Source of the DNA: Flavobacterium psychraerolatum
GTDB lineage: Bacteria; Bacteroidota; Bacteroidia; Flavobacteriales; Flavobacteriaceae
Length of the DNA stretch: 64,000 nucleotides
Direction of reading: 5' to 3'
Assembly: GCF_025960985.1 (NCBI RefSeq)
Contig: NZ_JAOQMX010000015.1
Location: forward strand, 16,383 to 80,382
A program made the translations under genes and the position numbers. A model generated the notes under the pieces. The model made no database searches. It was not told the DNA's origin and saw nothing but the letters and a program-made list of their open reading frames with translations. Below are positions 35,671 through 44,073 of the stretch, one piece after another (positions within the stretch are counted from its first letter, which is position 1; each line of letters opens with the position of its first letter).

Positions 35671-36378
35671 TTATTTTTTATCTTGGATAGCAAAAACACT
35701 TTTTAATAAAGTTGAGGTTCTTGCGTTAAGGTTTGTTCTAATATCTTTTTCTTCTACTGCAATCATTTTAAATACACCGTTCATTGCTTGGTTAGTTACA
35801 TAGTCATTCAAATCTGGATTAACTTTGGTTACCAATGGAATGCTGTTGTATTTTGTAATGATGTTGGTCCAAACTTTATCGGCACCAACTTTACTGAAAG
35901 AGTTTCTTACAACGGGGTTGAACTTTGAGTACAATTCCGTAGTGGTCGTGTTCTCGAGATAAGTAGTTGCGGAGTGGTTGTTACCCATTAAAATACCGCG
36001 AGCATCGTTAAAAGACATGTTTTGTATAGCGCTTACAAATATAGGAGTAGCTTCTTTTACGGCATCTTCAGCTGCACGATTGATCGCTTTTAACCCTTCG
36101 TCTGCAAGGGAACTTAATCCTATTCTACGCAATCCAGTGTCTACTTTTTGTAATTCTGCCGGTAAAATGATTTTTACAGCAGCATTTTTGTAAAATCCAT
36201 CTGTTGCTGTAAGTTTCGTTACTTGTTTGGTGACACCATTATTCAATGCTTCTTTTAATCCTCCGGCTATGTCTAGACCAGTTGTTCCTTGATTTACTGG
36301 TAGTTGATTGGCGATTTGTTGTAATTCTGCACAGCTAGAGAAAGTAATAACAAGTAAAACTAAGAGGACTTTTTTCAT
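35671..36378 (-). CDS. DUF4197 domain-containing lipoprotein
   Basis: A 235-residue exported protein whose signal peptide VLLVLLVITFSSCAEL contains a lipobox. The mature part shows the DUF4197 pattern: GLKEALNNGVTKQVTKLTATDGFYKNAAVKIILP, a helical middle (INRAAEDAVKEATPIF), FNDARGILMGNNHSATTYL, and GVFKMIAVEEKDIRTNLNARTS. It is almost entirely helical and has no catalytic motif I can name. Function unknown. A -7 element lies about 40 bases upstream, and purU follows closely. Confidence 0.88.
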   Translation of the reverse strand: MKKVLLVLLVITFSSCAELQQIANQLPVNQGTTGLDIAGGLKEALNNGVTKQVTKLTATDGFYKNAAVKIILPAELQKVDTGLRRIGLSSLADEGLKAINRAAEDAVKEATPIFVSAIQNMSFNDARGILMGNNHSATTYLENTTTTELYSKFNPVVRNSFSKVGADKVWTNIITKYNSIPLVTKVNPDLNDYVTNQAMNGVFKMIAVEEKDIRTNLNARTSTLLKSVFAIQDKK

Positions 36379-36419
36379 TATAAGGTATTTAAGTTTGATT
36401 TATTAATTTATAAACGGGT

Positions 36420-36427
36420 CAAAAATA
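36420..36427 (-). promoter_or_regulatory. -7 element TATTTTTG upstream of DUF4197-purU
   Basis: Consensus TAnnTTTG on the minus strand, 42 bases before the start at 36378. Confidence 0.5.
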
Positions 36428-36515
36428 CCATTTAATTCGAGAAGATACAGACATATAGCGAATTGTTTAGTCAAAATAGTTATTGATTCATGACTAGTCC
36501 AAAAGCGTCTAAAAA

Positions 36516-36523
36516 TAAGTTTG
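36516..36523 (+). promoter_or_regulatory. -7 element TAAGTTTG of the small lipoprotein gene
   Basis: Consensus TAnnTTTG, 49 bases before ATG 36573. Confidence 0.5.
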
Positions 36524-36572
36524 GCACAATAAATGAATATACTCTAAGCAAATAATCATAAAAATAAAAAAC

Positions 36573-37097
36573 ATGAAAAAAATAATTACTCTTTTTGCTA
36601 TTGTAGGTTTTTTGAGCTTAAGTAGCTGTACTGTTCAAGATAATAATGGTACTACTGTTAATAATACAAAGCCTGCGCAGGCATTTGAAATTAAAAATAT
36701 TGATTTGAATAAGGTCACATCAAATGAATATAATTTATCTGGAACGTTTAATTTTGAAATTGGCGGTGACCTATTTGATAATGAAACTGTATTAATTTAT
36801 CGCTTAACCGGAACAGTAAATTCAAGTACACCCATATGGCAATTGATTCCTAGAACGTTGAGCTGGTCAAATGGAGATGTATTGCAATATTATTATGATT
36901 TTAGCAAAGTTGATTTTGTTATTACTGCCTACGGGAATTATAATTTACTCAATCGATCGGAGTTTATAGACAATCAAACGTATAGGGTTGTTATTTTGCC
37001 TTCAGATTTATTATCCTCTGTTAATGTTGAAAATTACGATGATGTACTTTCTAAAATAAATAGTAAGGATAGTCAAATCCAGATTTTAAAGCTATAA
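36573..37097 (+). CDS. Small lipoprotein of unknown function
   Basis: A 174-residue exported protein with a lipobox in FLSLSSCTVQD (Cys about 19). The mature part is beta-rich with alternating aromatic residues (FEIKNIDLNKVTSNEYNLSG, VLIYRLTGTV, VLQYYYDFSKVDFVITAYG) and ends with a charged helix. I recognise no domain. It is monocistronic with its own promoter element, divergent from the DUF4197 gene, and ends at a long bidirectional hairpin. Small lipoproteins of this sort are common in flavobacteria. Confidence 0.8.
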   Translation: MKKIITLFAIVGFLSLSSCTVQDNNGTTVNNTKPAQAFEIKNIDLNKVTSNEYNLSGTFNFEIGGDLFDNETVLIYRLTGTVNSSTPIWQLIPRTLSWSNGDVLQYYYDFSKVDFVITAYGNYNLLNRSEFIDNQTYRVVILPSDLLSSVNVENYDDVLSKINSKDSQIQILKL

Positions 37098-37102
37098 TAA
37101 GC

Positions 37103-37146
37103 AATACATAAAAAAAGAATTTGTAAAGACTCTTTTTTTATGTATT
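37103..37146. terminator. Bidirectional terminator between lipoprotein and TerC genes
   Basis: A perfect 16-bp inverted repeat beginning AATACATAAAAAAAGA with a 12-base loop; the arms contain A7/T7 runs. It overlaps the stop codon of the minus-strand TerC gene. Confidence 0.75.
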
Positions 37147-38091
37147 ACTTTGTCCCTTATTCTTGATTAAGGAGACTATAATGCCAGCAATAAGCGCAAA
37201 GGCTATGAAAACTAAAGAACCCCATTCTGGTATGTGGATATAATCATGAGCTAGCATTTTTATACCTACAAAACTTAAAATGGCAATCAGACTATATTCA
37301 AGATAACTAAAACGTTCGAGCATATTGGCTAAAAAGAAATACATGGATCGTAAACCAAGAATCGCAAAAATATTTGAACTGAATACTAAAAATGGATCTG
37401 AAGTGATGGCTAAAATTGCAGGGACACTATCTAACGCAAAGACAACATCCATTACTTCAATCACTATAAGGGCGACAAATAATGGGGTAGCCGCATTAAT
37501 GTGTCTTCTCTTTACAAAAAAATGTTCACCATTAATTTCAGTAGTAATGGGAGTAATCTTTCTTAAATAACGGTAAATAAAAGATTTTTTCGGATTGAAT
37601 TGTGCTTCGTCTTCTTTTGAAAAGAGCATTTTAATAGCTGTATAGACTAGGAATGCTCCAAACAAATAGGTTGTCCAAGTGAATTTATTGATAATAAGAA
37701 CTCCAAAATAAATCATGGTTCCACGAAAGATAATTGCACCAATAATTCCCCAAAATAACACCCGATGTTGGTATTTTTTCGGAATTTTAAAGGCTGCAAA
37801 AATAATGGCGATTACAAAAATATTATCGACGCTCAATGAAAGTTCGATGAGGTAGCCGGTAATATATTTCATTGATGCAACGGCTGGTTTCAATCCGTCG
37901 GGGTTGGCTACATAATTGTTTCCATAAAGCCAATAGATAACTCCTGCAAAAACAAAGGACAAAGCAACCCAAATTGCAGTCCATTTACCAGCTTCTTTAG
38001 AACTAATTTCGTGAGGTATTTTGTTGAAAATACCAAGGTCTAATGCTAGAAATAATAATATAGCGCTTAAAAAACAAATCCAAACGGTCAT
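37138..38091 (-). CDS. TerC/Alx family integral membrane protein
   Basis: A 317-residue inner-membrane protein with about nine helices. It has the two acidic membrane motifs of the family, ELSLSVDNIFVIAIIF and VMDVVFALDSVPAILAI, plus the C-terminal LRSMYFFLANMLERFSYL. Relatives (TerC, Alx) are linked to manganese export and to alkaline or tellurite stress; the Asp residues in the membrane fit cation handling. It is monocistronic with a consensus -7 element upstream. I see no yybP-ykoY-like leader: only about 20 nt separate the -7 element from the start. Confidence 0.92.
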   Translation of the reverse strand: MTVWICFLSAILLFLALDLGIFNKIPHEISSKEAGKWTAIWVALSFVFAGVIYWLYGNNYVANPDGLKPAVASMKYITGYLIELSLSVDNIFVIAIIFAAFKIPKKYQHRVLFWGIIGAIIFRGTMIYFGVLIINKFTWTTYLFGAFLVYTAIKMLFSKEDEAQFNPKKSFIYRYLRKITPITTEINGEHFFVKRRHINAATPLFVALIVIEVMDVVFALDSVPAILAITSDPFLVFSSNIFAILGLRSMYFFLANMLERFSYLEYSLIAILSFVGIKMLAHDYIHIPEWGSLVFIAFALIAGIIVSLIKNKGQSNT

Positions 38092-38113
38092 AGTAATGAT
38101 TTTAATAAAAACT

Positions 38114-38121
38114 CAAAGATA
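38114..38121 (-). promoter_or_regulatory. -7 element TATCTTTG of the TerC gene
   Basis: Consensus TAnnTTTG on the minus strand, 23 bases before the start at 38091. Confidence 0.6.
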
Positions 38122-38175
38122 CTTTATAGATTCATAATCCTCGTATTCAAAATCGATAAAACATAAACTTCAGAG

Positions 38176-38210
38176 CAAAAAAAATGCCTTCAAAATAATT
38201 GAAGGCATTT
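38176..38210 (-). terminator. Terminator of the type II glutamine synthetase gene
   Basis: A 10-bp stem AAATGCCTTC/GAAGGCATTT with a 9-base loop, followed on the minus strand by a U run, 21 bases after the glutamine synthetase stop. Confidence 0.85.
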
Positions 38211-38230
38211 TTATATTTATTAAGCATAAA

Positions 38231-39247
38231 TTACAAAGCAGAGTTAACTGTTTTGATAATTCTTGCAGCAATTTTGTATGGATCACCGTTTGATGCTGGT
38301 CTTCTGTCTTCCAACCATCCTTTCCATCCTTTTTGTACAACCATTAAAGGTATACGGATAGAACATCCTCTGTCTGAAATTCCATAAGAGAAATCATGGA
38401 TAGATGCAGTTTCATGTTTACCAGTTAAACGCTCTTCGTTGTGTGCTCCATAAACAGCAATGTGCTCTTTAGTTACAGGGCGGAAAGCTTCACATATTTT
38501 CTCAAAAGTTTCTTGAGAACCACATGTTCTTAAAACTTCGTTAGAGAAGTTAGCATGCATACCAGAACCATTCCAGTCAGTATCACCTAGTGGTTTCGGG
38601 TGGTATTCAATATAGTAACCATATTTCTCAGTCAAACGATCTAATAAGTATCTAGATACCCAGATTTCATCACCTGCTTTTTTAGCTCCTTTTGCAAACA
38701 ATTGGTATTCCCATTGTCCTGCTGCAACTTCTTGATTAATACCTTCAAAGTTAAGACCTGCTTCAATACATAGGTCAGCATGTTTTTCAACAATAGCTCT
38801 ACCGTGAGTGTTTTTACCACCAACTGAACAGTAGTACATACCTTGTGGAGCAGGGTAACCACCAATAGGGAATCCTAATGGCAATAAAGTTTTAGTATCC
38901 ATGATGAAATATTCTTGTTCAAAACCAAACCAGAAATCAGCATTATCATCATCAATAGTAGCTCTACCATTTGAAGCATGTGGCGTACCATCAGCATTCA
39001 TAACTTCACACATAACTAAATATCCATTGATACGATCTGGATCAGGGTACATAGCAACTGGTACTAAAAGACAATCAGAAGATCCACCTTCAGCTTGTTT
39101 AGTCGATGAACCATCAAAAGACCAATTTCCAATCTCTTCTAATGTTCCTTGAAAGTTTTCATGTTCTTCAACTTTAGTTTTACTTCTTAGGTTTTGAGTT
39201 GGTCTATATCCGTCTAACCAAAGGTATTCTAATTTTATCTTAGCCAT
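38231..39247 (-). CDS. glnA: Glutamine synthetase, short type II-like form
   Basis: ATP-dependent synthesis of glutamine from glutamate and ammonia. At 338 residues it belongs to the short, eukaryote-like GSII group, not the 470-residue GSI. It has KLEYLWLDGYRPTQNLRSK, WSFDGSSTKQAEGGSSDCLLVP, the metal-binding WFGFEQEYFIMD, then GINQEVAAGQWEYQLF, and DTDWNGSGMHANFS in the ammonium and glutamate site. No adenylylation-site region of the GSI type is present. It is divergent from a type III enzyme 273 bases away, each with its own -7 element. Confidence 0.95.
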   Translation of the reverse strand: MAKIKLEYLWLDGYRPTQNLRSKTKVEEHENFQGTLEEIGNWSFDGSSTKQAEGGSSDCLLVPVAMYPDPDRINGYLVMCEVMNADGTPHASNGRATIDDDNADFWFGFEQEYFIMDTKTLLPLGFPIGGYPAPQGMYYCSVGGKNTHGRAIVEKHADLCIEAGLNFEGINQEVAAGQWEYQLFAKGAKKAGDEIWVSRYLLDRLTEKYGYYIEYHPKPLGDTDWNGSGMHANFSNEVLRTCGSQETFEKICEAFRPVTKEHIAVYGAHNEERLTGKHETASIHDFSYGISDRGCSIRIPLMVVQKGWKGWLEDRRPASNGDPYKIAARIIKTVNSAL

Positions 39248-39280
39248 AATGTTGTAAATTTTTTATGATTTTTAAACAAT

Positions 39281-39289
39281 GCAAATATA
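39281..39289 (-). promoter_or_regulatory. -7 element TATATTTGC of the type II glutamine synthetase gene
   Basis: Exact TAnnTTTGC match on the minus strand, 34 bases before the start at 39247. Confidence 0.65.
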
Positions 39290-39474
39290 AAGATTTTTTT
39301 TAAGTGGTGAAAATTAGGGGGTATAAAATGTTCGATTGATACTTATTTTTTTGATTCTGTCAATTTTTATAGGGGATATTTTGGAAATAATCATTTTGAG
39401 GGGGTCAAACCAATTATTTTGTAAAAAACAAGGAACTGGCTTGTTCATTATTATCATTACCATTAATTGTTTGT

Positions 39475-39482
39475 TATCTTTG
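39475..39482 (+). promoter_or_regulatory. -7 element TATCTTTG of glnN
   Basis: Consensus TAnnTTTG, 38 bases before ATG 39521. Nearly 190 bases separate it from the divergent glnA element, which leaves room for a shared nitrogen-responsive site, though I see no clear palindrome. Confidence 0.6.
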
Positions 39483-39520
39483 TGCAAATTATATAGTTCA
39501 TCTTGAAATAAGTAAATTTT

Positions 39521-41710
39521 ATGTCAACAATTCGTTTTCAGGCTTTAAGAGAAGCTTCAGCAAGGAAACCAGTTCATTTTGAGGAATCTGGAAGAAAATC
39601 ATCCCTTTTTGGTACTAATGTTTTTAATCAACAAGCAATGAAGCAGTATTTGACTTCAGATGCTTTCAAAGCAGTTCAAAGTGCGATTCAGCACGGAGCT
39701 AAAATTGATAGAAAGTTAGCTGATTACATTGCTATGGGAATGAAGGAATGGGCATTATCTAAAGGTGTTACTCATTATACGCATTGGTTTCAACCTTTGA
39801 CAGGAGCTACTGCTGAGAAACATGATGCTTTTTTTGAGACATCATTTGATGGTACTGAAGCTGTTGAGAAATTTGGTGGTACTCAATTAGTACAGCAAGA
39901 ACCAGATGCTTCTAGTTTTCCAAATGGAGGTATTCGTAATACGTTTGAAGCTCGAGGCTACACAGCTTGGGACCCGACTTCTCCTGCTTTTATCTTTGGT
40001 ACTACTTTATGTATTCCAACGGTTTTTATCTCTTATACAGGAGAAGCTTTAGATAATAAAATTCCACTTTTGAGAGCTTTGTCTGCTATTGATGAAGCTG
40101 CTACAGAGGTGTGTAAGTATTTTGATAAAAATGTAAAGAAAGTTTCTGCTACTTTGGGTTGGGAACAAGAATATTTCTTGATTGATAAAGCATTGGCCGA
40201 ATCTCGACCAGATATTATGATGACAGGAAGAACCTTATTAGGTCATACATCTGCCAAAGGACAGCAACTGGATGATCATTATTTTGGAGCTATTCCTACG
40301 CGTGCTCTTATCTATATGAGAGATTTGGAGCAAGAATGTATGTTGCTCGGGATTCCTGTGAAAACCCGTCATAATGAAGTAGCGCCCAATCAATTCGAAT
40401 TTGCACCTATTTTCGAAGAAACCAATTTGGCGGTCGATCACAATTGCTTATTGATGGATGTAATGCAAAAAGTGGCCGAAAGACACCATTTTAAGGTATT
40501 ACTACATGAGAAACCATTTAAAGGAGTAAACGGTTCGGGAAAACACAACAACTGGTCACTAGCAACAGATACTGGGATTAACTTATTAAGTCCTAGTAAA
40601 ACGCCAATGACCAATTTGCAGTTTTTGACTTTCTTTATAAATACAATAAAAGCGGTAAACGATTTTGAGCCTTTATTGCGTTCTTCTATTGCGACAGCAG
40701 GAAATGATCATAGGTTAGGGGCAAATGAAGCGCCACCGGCAATTATATCAGTTTTCATTGGGCAGCAACTGACGAAGGTCTTGGATGAATTAAAAGAGGT
40801 GACTAAAGGGAAATTATCTCCAGAAGAAAAAACCGATTTAAAATTAAATGTAGTAGGTAAGATTCCAGAAGTTATTCTGGACAATACCGATAGAAATAGA
40901 ACGTCGCCATTTGCTTTTACAGGAAATAAATTTGAATTTCGCGCTGTAGGTTCGTCTGCAAATTGTTCAAATGCCATGACAACTTTAAACACTATTGTTG
41001 CCAAACAATTAAAAGATTTCAAAATTGAAGTGGATGCTTTGATTGATGCCAAAGCCATGAAAAAGGATGATGCTATTTTTAATGTTTTGAGAGAATATAT
41101 CAAGAAATTAAAGAAAATTCTATTTGAGGGAGATGGATACAGTCAGGCTTGGGAAGAAGAAGCAGCTAAAAGAGGATTAAGTAATTTTAAAACTACTCCG
41201 GAAGCATTAAAAGCTAAGATTTCAAAACAGGCATTAGAGTTATTCTCAGAAATGGGGATTATGAATCAAATTGAAGTAGAAGCTCGTTACGAGATAGAAT
41301 TGGAAGATTATGTGAAGAAAATTCAAATTGAGAGCCGTGTTTTGGGTGATATCGCTACCAATCATGTGACTCCAACTGCTATTCGATATCAAAATACTTT
41401 GATCGAAAATGTAAAAGGACTGAAAGATATTTTTGGAGCTGAGTTTGAAACAATCGCTAAAGAACAAATTCGATTAATAAGAAATATATCCAAACACATA
41501 GAAGGTATTAATTCGAAAGTTGTCGAAATGACGAATGAAAGAAAGAAAGCCAACGTTATGACTGATGCACAACAAATGGCGGAAGCTTACTGCAATAACG
41601 TAAAACCTTATTTTGAAATCATTAGAGAGCACTGTGATAAACTGGAGCTTTTGGTTGATAATGAATTATGGACATTAGCAAAATATAGAGAATTATTGTT
41701 GACTAAATAA
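39521..41710 (+). CDS. glnN: Glutamine synthetase type III
   Basis: A large (729-residue) type III glutamine synthetase, the form common in Bacteroides and cyanobacteria. The N-terminal specific region has FGTNVFNQQAMKQYL. Catalytic motifs follow: THYTHWFQPLTGATAEKHD, LGWEQEYFLID (metal ligands), HNEVAPNQFEFAPIFE and GKHNNWSLAT, plus the nucleotide site DRNRTSPFAFTGNKFEFRAVG. The C-terminal 200 residues are the type III helical extension. It is monocistronic with its own promoter element and a terminator. Paired with the divergent type II enzyme, it gives the cell two non-homologous-length routes to glutamine. Confidence 0.96.
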   Translation: MSTIRFQALREASARKPVHFEESGRKSSLFGTNVFNQQAMKQYLTSDAFKAVQSAIQHGAKIDRKLADYIAMGMKEWALSKGVTHYTHWFQPLTGATAEKHDAFFETSFDGTEAVEKFGGTQLVQQEPDASSFPNGGIRNTFEARGYTAWDPTSPAFIFGTTLCIPTVFISYTGEALDNKIPLLRALSAIDEAATEVCKYFDKNVKKVSATLGWEQEYFLIDKALAESRPDIMMTGRTLLGHTSAKGQQLDDHYFGAIPTRALIYMRDLEQECMLLGIPVKTRHNEVAPNQFEFAPIFEETNLAVDHNCLLMDVMQKVAERHHFKVLLHEKPFKGVNGSGKHNNWSLATDTGINLLSPSKTPMTNLQFLTFFINTIKAVNDFEPLLRSSIATAGNDHRLGANEAPPAIISVFIGQQLTKVLDELKEVTKGKLSPEEKTDLKLNVVGKIPEVILDNTDRNRTSPFAFTGNKFEFRAVGSSANCSNAMTTLNTIVAKQLKDFKIEVDALIDAKAMKKDDAIFNVLREYIKKLKKILFEGDGYSQAWEEEAAKRGLSNFKTTPEALKAKISKQALELFSEMGIMNQIEVEARYEIELEDYVKKIQIESRVLGDIATNHVTPTAIRYQNTLIENVKGLKDIFGAEFETIAKEQIRLIRNISKHIEGINSKVVEMTNERKKANVMTDAQQMAEAYCNNVKPYFEIIREHCDKLELLVDNELWTLAKYRELLLTK

Positions 41711-41727
41711 TAGTTTTGACTAAATAA

Positions 41728-41770
41728 AAAAAATGCTTTTCATCATCTTGAGAAGCATTTTTTTTTGGTT
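41728..41770 (+). terminator. Terminator of glnN
   Basis: Stem AAATGCTT/AAGCATTT with an imperfect inner part and loop, followed by a run of nine T, 20 bases after the glnN stop. Confidence 0.8.
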
Positions 41771-41813
41771 TTAGATTTTTTTTTGAACCTTAATGGTGAA
41801 AAATCAATTTAAT

Positions 41814-42497
41814 TTAAATTTTAAAAGAAACTATCCCGTAATCCATTGTAATGATTTGTCCTGACATCGATTGTGCTTGATCGGATATCAAAAAATTAGC
41901 CATTGACGCAACTTCTTCTGTATTTAAATACCCTTTCATCGGGTGGCGTTCAATCATGTTTTCTTTCATTCGGTCGTTACGTAGTATGTTTGCTGCCAAG
42001 GTAGTGTCTGTAATTGTAGGTGCAATAGCATTTACACGTATAGTAGGTGCTAGTTCTGCTCCTAATGATTTTACCAAACCTTCAATAGCGGCTTTTGATG
42101 CTGCTACACTCGCATGATAGGGCATTCCTAGCTTTGCTGCAACGGTACTAAATAGAAGGATAGAAGGTTTGTCTCCTTTTTTTAATATTGGTAAATATTT
42201 CTGAATCGTTTTGATAGCACCGATTACATTAATTTCAAAGTCGTTTCTAAAGTCATCAAGACTTAGGCTAGTGATTGGTTTTAGGTTAATAGTTCCTGGA
42301 CAATAAATAATGCTGTCAATATTTTCGATTTCAGGCAGTTCGTCTTTACTAATGTCCGCAGAAAAATGAGTAAGATTTGTATGTATAATTTCAGGAACCG
42401 TTCTACTGAGGTTAATTACTTTGTTTTCTTGCAATTGCTGTTTCAAAATAGCATTTCCAATTCCTTTGCTACCGCCAATAATTAGAATGTTTTTCAT
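41814..42497 (-). CDS. SDR-family protein lacking the usual catalytic tyrosine
   Basis: A 227-residue short-chain dehydrogenase/reductase. The Rossmann motif GGSKGIGNA near residue 8 is intact, and SIIYCPGT replaces the NNAG region. Ser117 in LLFSTVAAK occupies the catalytic Ser position. In the YxxxK region the sequence is YHASVAASKAA: Lys135 is present, but position 131, where Tyr is expected, is Val, and Tyr127 is four residues too early. It is last in a four-gene overlapping operon, sharing ATGA with the DUF2805 gene. A non-classical substrate or binding role is likely. Confidence 0.85.
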   Translation of the reverse strand: MKNILIIGGSKGIGNAILKQQLQENKVINLSRTVPEIIHTNLTHFSADISKDELPEIENIDSIIYCPGTINLKPITSLSLDDFRNDFEINVIGAIKTIQKYLPILKKGDKPSILLFSTVAAKLGMPYHASVAASKAAIEGLVKSLGAELAPTIRVNAIAPTITDTTLAANILRNDRMKENMIERHPMKGYLNTEEVASMANFLISDQAQSMSGQIITMDYGIVSFKI

Positions 42498-42772
42498 CTT
42501 TTTGATATTTTATTTTGGGTAATTTGTCGCTGTCTGCTGCATTTGAATCTTCCTTCGATGAAAGTTCTAAGTTTGGCATGTTTGGTTTTTCTACCTTGAA
42601 CTCTAGCTCGCCAACGTTTGAAGCTGGCTGGTTTCAGTTCCTGACGCAGGTGATTAATGACTTCTTGTTCATTCAGTCCAAATTGAATAAATATGGCTTC
42701 AAATGTTGTACGGTCTTCCCAAGCCATTTCTATAATCCGATCGCTTTCTATAGAATTTAATGTAGTGCTCAT
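42494..42772 (-). CDS. TIGR03643/DUF2805 family protein
   Basis: A 92-residue protein. The N-terminal half (SDRIIEMAWEDRTTFEAIFIQFG, NEQEVINHLRQEL) reads as a small helix-turn-helix-like domain. It is followed by the family signature SFKRWRARVQGRKTKHAKLR and a strongly basic tail (RFKCSRQRQ). DNA or RNA binding is plausible from charge but unproven. It overlaps its neighbours by 4 bases (ATGA) on both sides, so its dose is coupled to the kinase-like and SDR genes. Confidence 0.8.
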   Translation of the reverse strand: MSTTLNSIESDRIIEMAWEDRTTFEAIFIQFGLNEQEVINHLRQELKPASFKRWRARVQGRKTKHAKLRTFIEGRFKCSRQRQITQNKISKR

Positions 42773-44073
42773 GCTGTTAATTCTTTGTATTGATTAACAA
42801 CGATTTTTGATTTTAAATCGAAAAGTAAATTGTATAAGCCAAAAAAGGTTCTGTTCATGTAGATAAAATGTTTGGAGCCACGACTACCATTCATTTTTTT
42901 AAGATTGGAGTCTTTGGAAAAACGTTCTCCCAATTGTGCAATATTTTCAAAGAAGACGGGATCTGAAAAATCAAATGTTTCCGATTGAAAAGGTTGAGTA
43001 AATAGGGAAAGTAAGTCGTAAAACATTTTAGTGAAATACGTTTTTTCTTCTTCACTATCTTCTGGTTTTATGATTTCGAGAAGTGTCAATTTTGTTTCAA
43101 AAATAATAGGGTCGTTAATGATTTTTGGATCTATCAATTCGAAATAGGGGATGTAAAAAGATTCTGGAATTATTTTCATGCAGCCAAAATCAATTGCAAT
43201 TAGTTCGTTTTTTGAATTAATCAAAAAATTACCTGGATGAGGATCAGCATGTACTTTTCTTAAAATATGAATTTGAAACATGTAGAAATCCCATAGTGCT
43301 TGCCCGATTTTATCTGCAATAATTTTATCTGTATTTTTAAATTCTGAAAGATGAACACCATCCATCCAGTCCATAGTCAATATTTTATCTGATGAGTATT
43401 CTGGGTAATACTGTGGCATAATCAAATTCGGAATGTGTTTACAGGCCAATTCAATTTCTTGACTCTGCTGTAGTTCCAAAGTATAATTCGTTTCTTCTAT
43501 AAGTTTGTCTTCAACTTCTTTAAAGTATTTGTCGGAGTCTTTTCCTTGTAAGTTGAACATTCTAATTGCTACAGGTTTTACCATTGCCAAATCAGAAGAG
43601 ATACTATTGGCAACACCTGGGTATTGGATTTTTACGGCTAATTTTTTACCGTTTTTTTTGGCTTGATGTACTTGTCCGATACTTGCTGCATTCACCGAGT
43701 TGGCATTGAATTCATCAAAAATCTCATTGGGGTTTTTGCCTAAACTATTTTTGAAAGTCTTTAAAACCAAAGGAGCAGATAGAGGTGGAACAGAAAATTG
43801 AGATAATGAAAATTTTTCTACATACGCTTGAGGTAAAAAATTCTTGTCCATGCTCAGCATTTGTGCTACTTTGAGTGCGCTACCTTTTAAATCTTTCAGT
43901 CCGTCATAAATATCGGTTGCATTACTTTCGTTTAATTTGTCTTTCGTTAGGTCGGGGTTGATTATTTTTTCACCATAATATTTGATGTAGTTAACACCAA
44001 CTTTGGCTCCTGTTTGAACTAGTTTTGTTGCTCTTTCTATCTTTGATGTGGGAATGCTGTCTAGTGTCTTCAT
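42769..44073 (-). CDS. AarF/ABC1/UbiB kinase-like protein
   Basis: A 434-residue atypical kinase. ABC1 motifs are seen: LKDLKGSALKVAQMLSMD (the KxGQ-like region, here KVAQ), NAASIGQVHQAKKNGKKLAVKIQYPGV with the lysine, then HADPHPGNFLIN and LIAIDFGCMK as catalytic loop and metal site. UbiB relatives support isoprenoid-quinone synthesis; members outside that pathway have unknown targets. The TetR-like gene upstream ends in a TAATG overlap and the DUF2805 gene follows with an ATGA overlap. The organism probably uses menaquinone, so a ubiquinone role is unlikely. Confidence 0.88.
   Translation of the reverse strand: MKTLDSIPTSKIERATKLVQTGAKVGVNYIKYYGEKIINPDLTKDKLNESNATDIYDGLKDLKGSALKVAQMLSMDKNFLPQAYVEKFSLSQFSVPPLSAPLVLKTFKNSLGKNPNEIFDEFNANSVNAASIGQVHQAKKNGKKLAVKIQYPGVANSISSDLAMVKPVAIRMFNLQGKDSDKYFKEVEDKLIEETNYTLELQQSQEIELACKHIPNLIMPQYYPEYSSDKILTMDWMDGVHLSEFKNTDKIIADKIGQALWDFYMFQIHILRKVHADPHPGNFLINSKNELIAIDFGCMKIIPESFYIPYFELIDPKIINDPIIFETKLTLLEIIKPEDSEEEKTYFTKMFYDLLSLFTQPFQSETFDFSDPVFFENIAQLGERFSKDSNLKKMNGSRGSKHFIYMNRTFFGLYNLLFDLKSKIVVNQYKELTA

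Noticed and set aside
37138..38121. yybP-ykoY manganese riboswitch ahead of the TerC gene
   Set aside because: Only about 20 bases separate the -7 element from the start codon, too few for a riboswitch.
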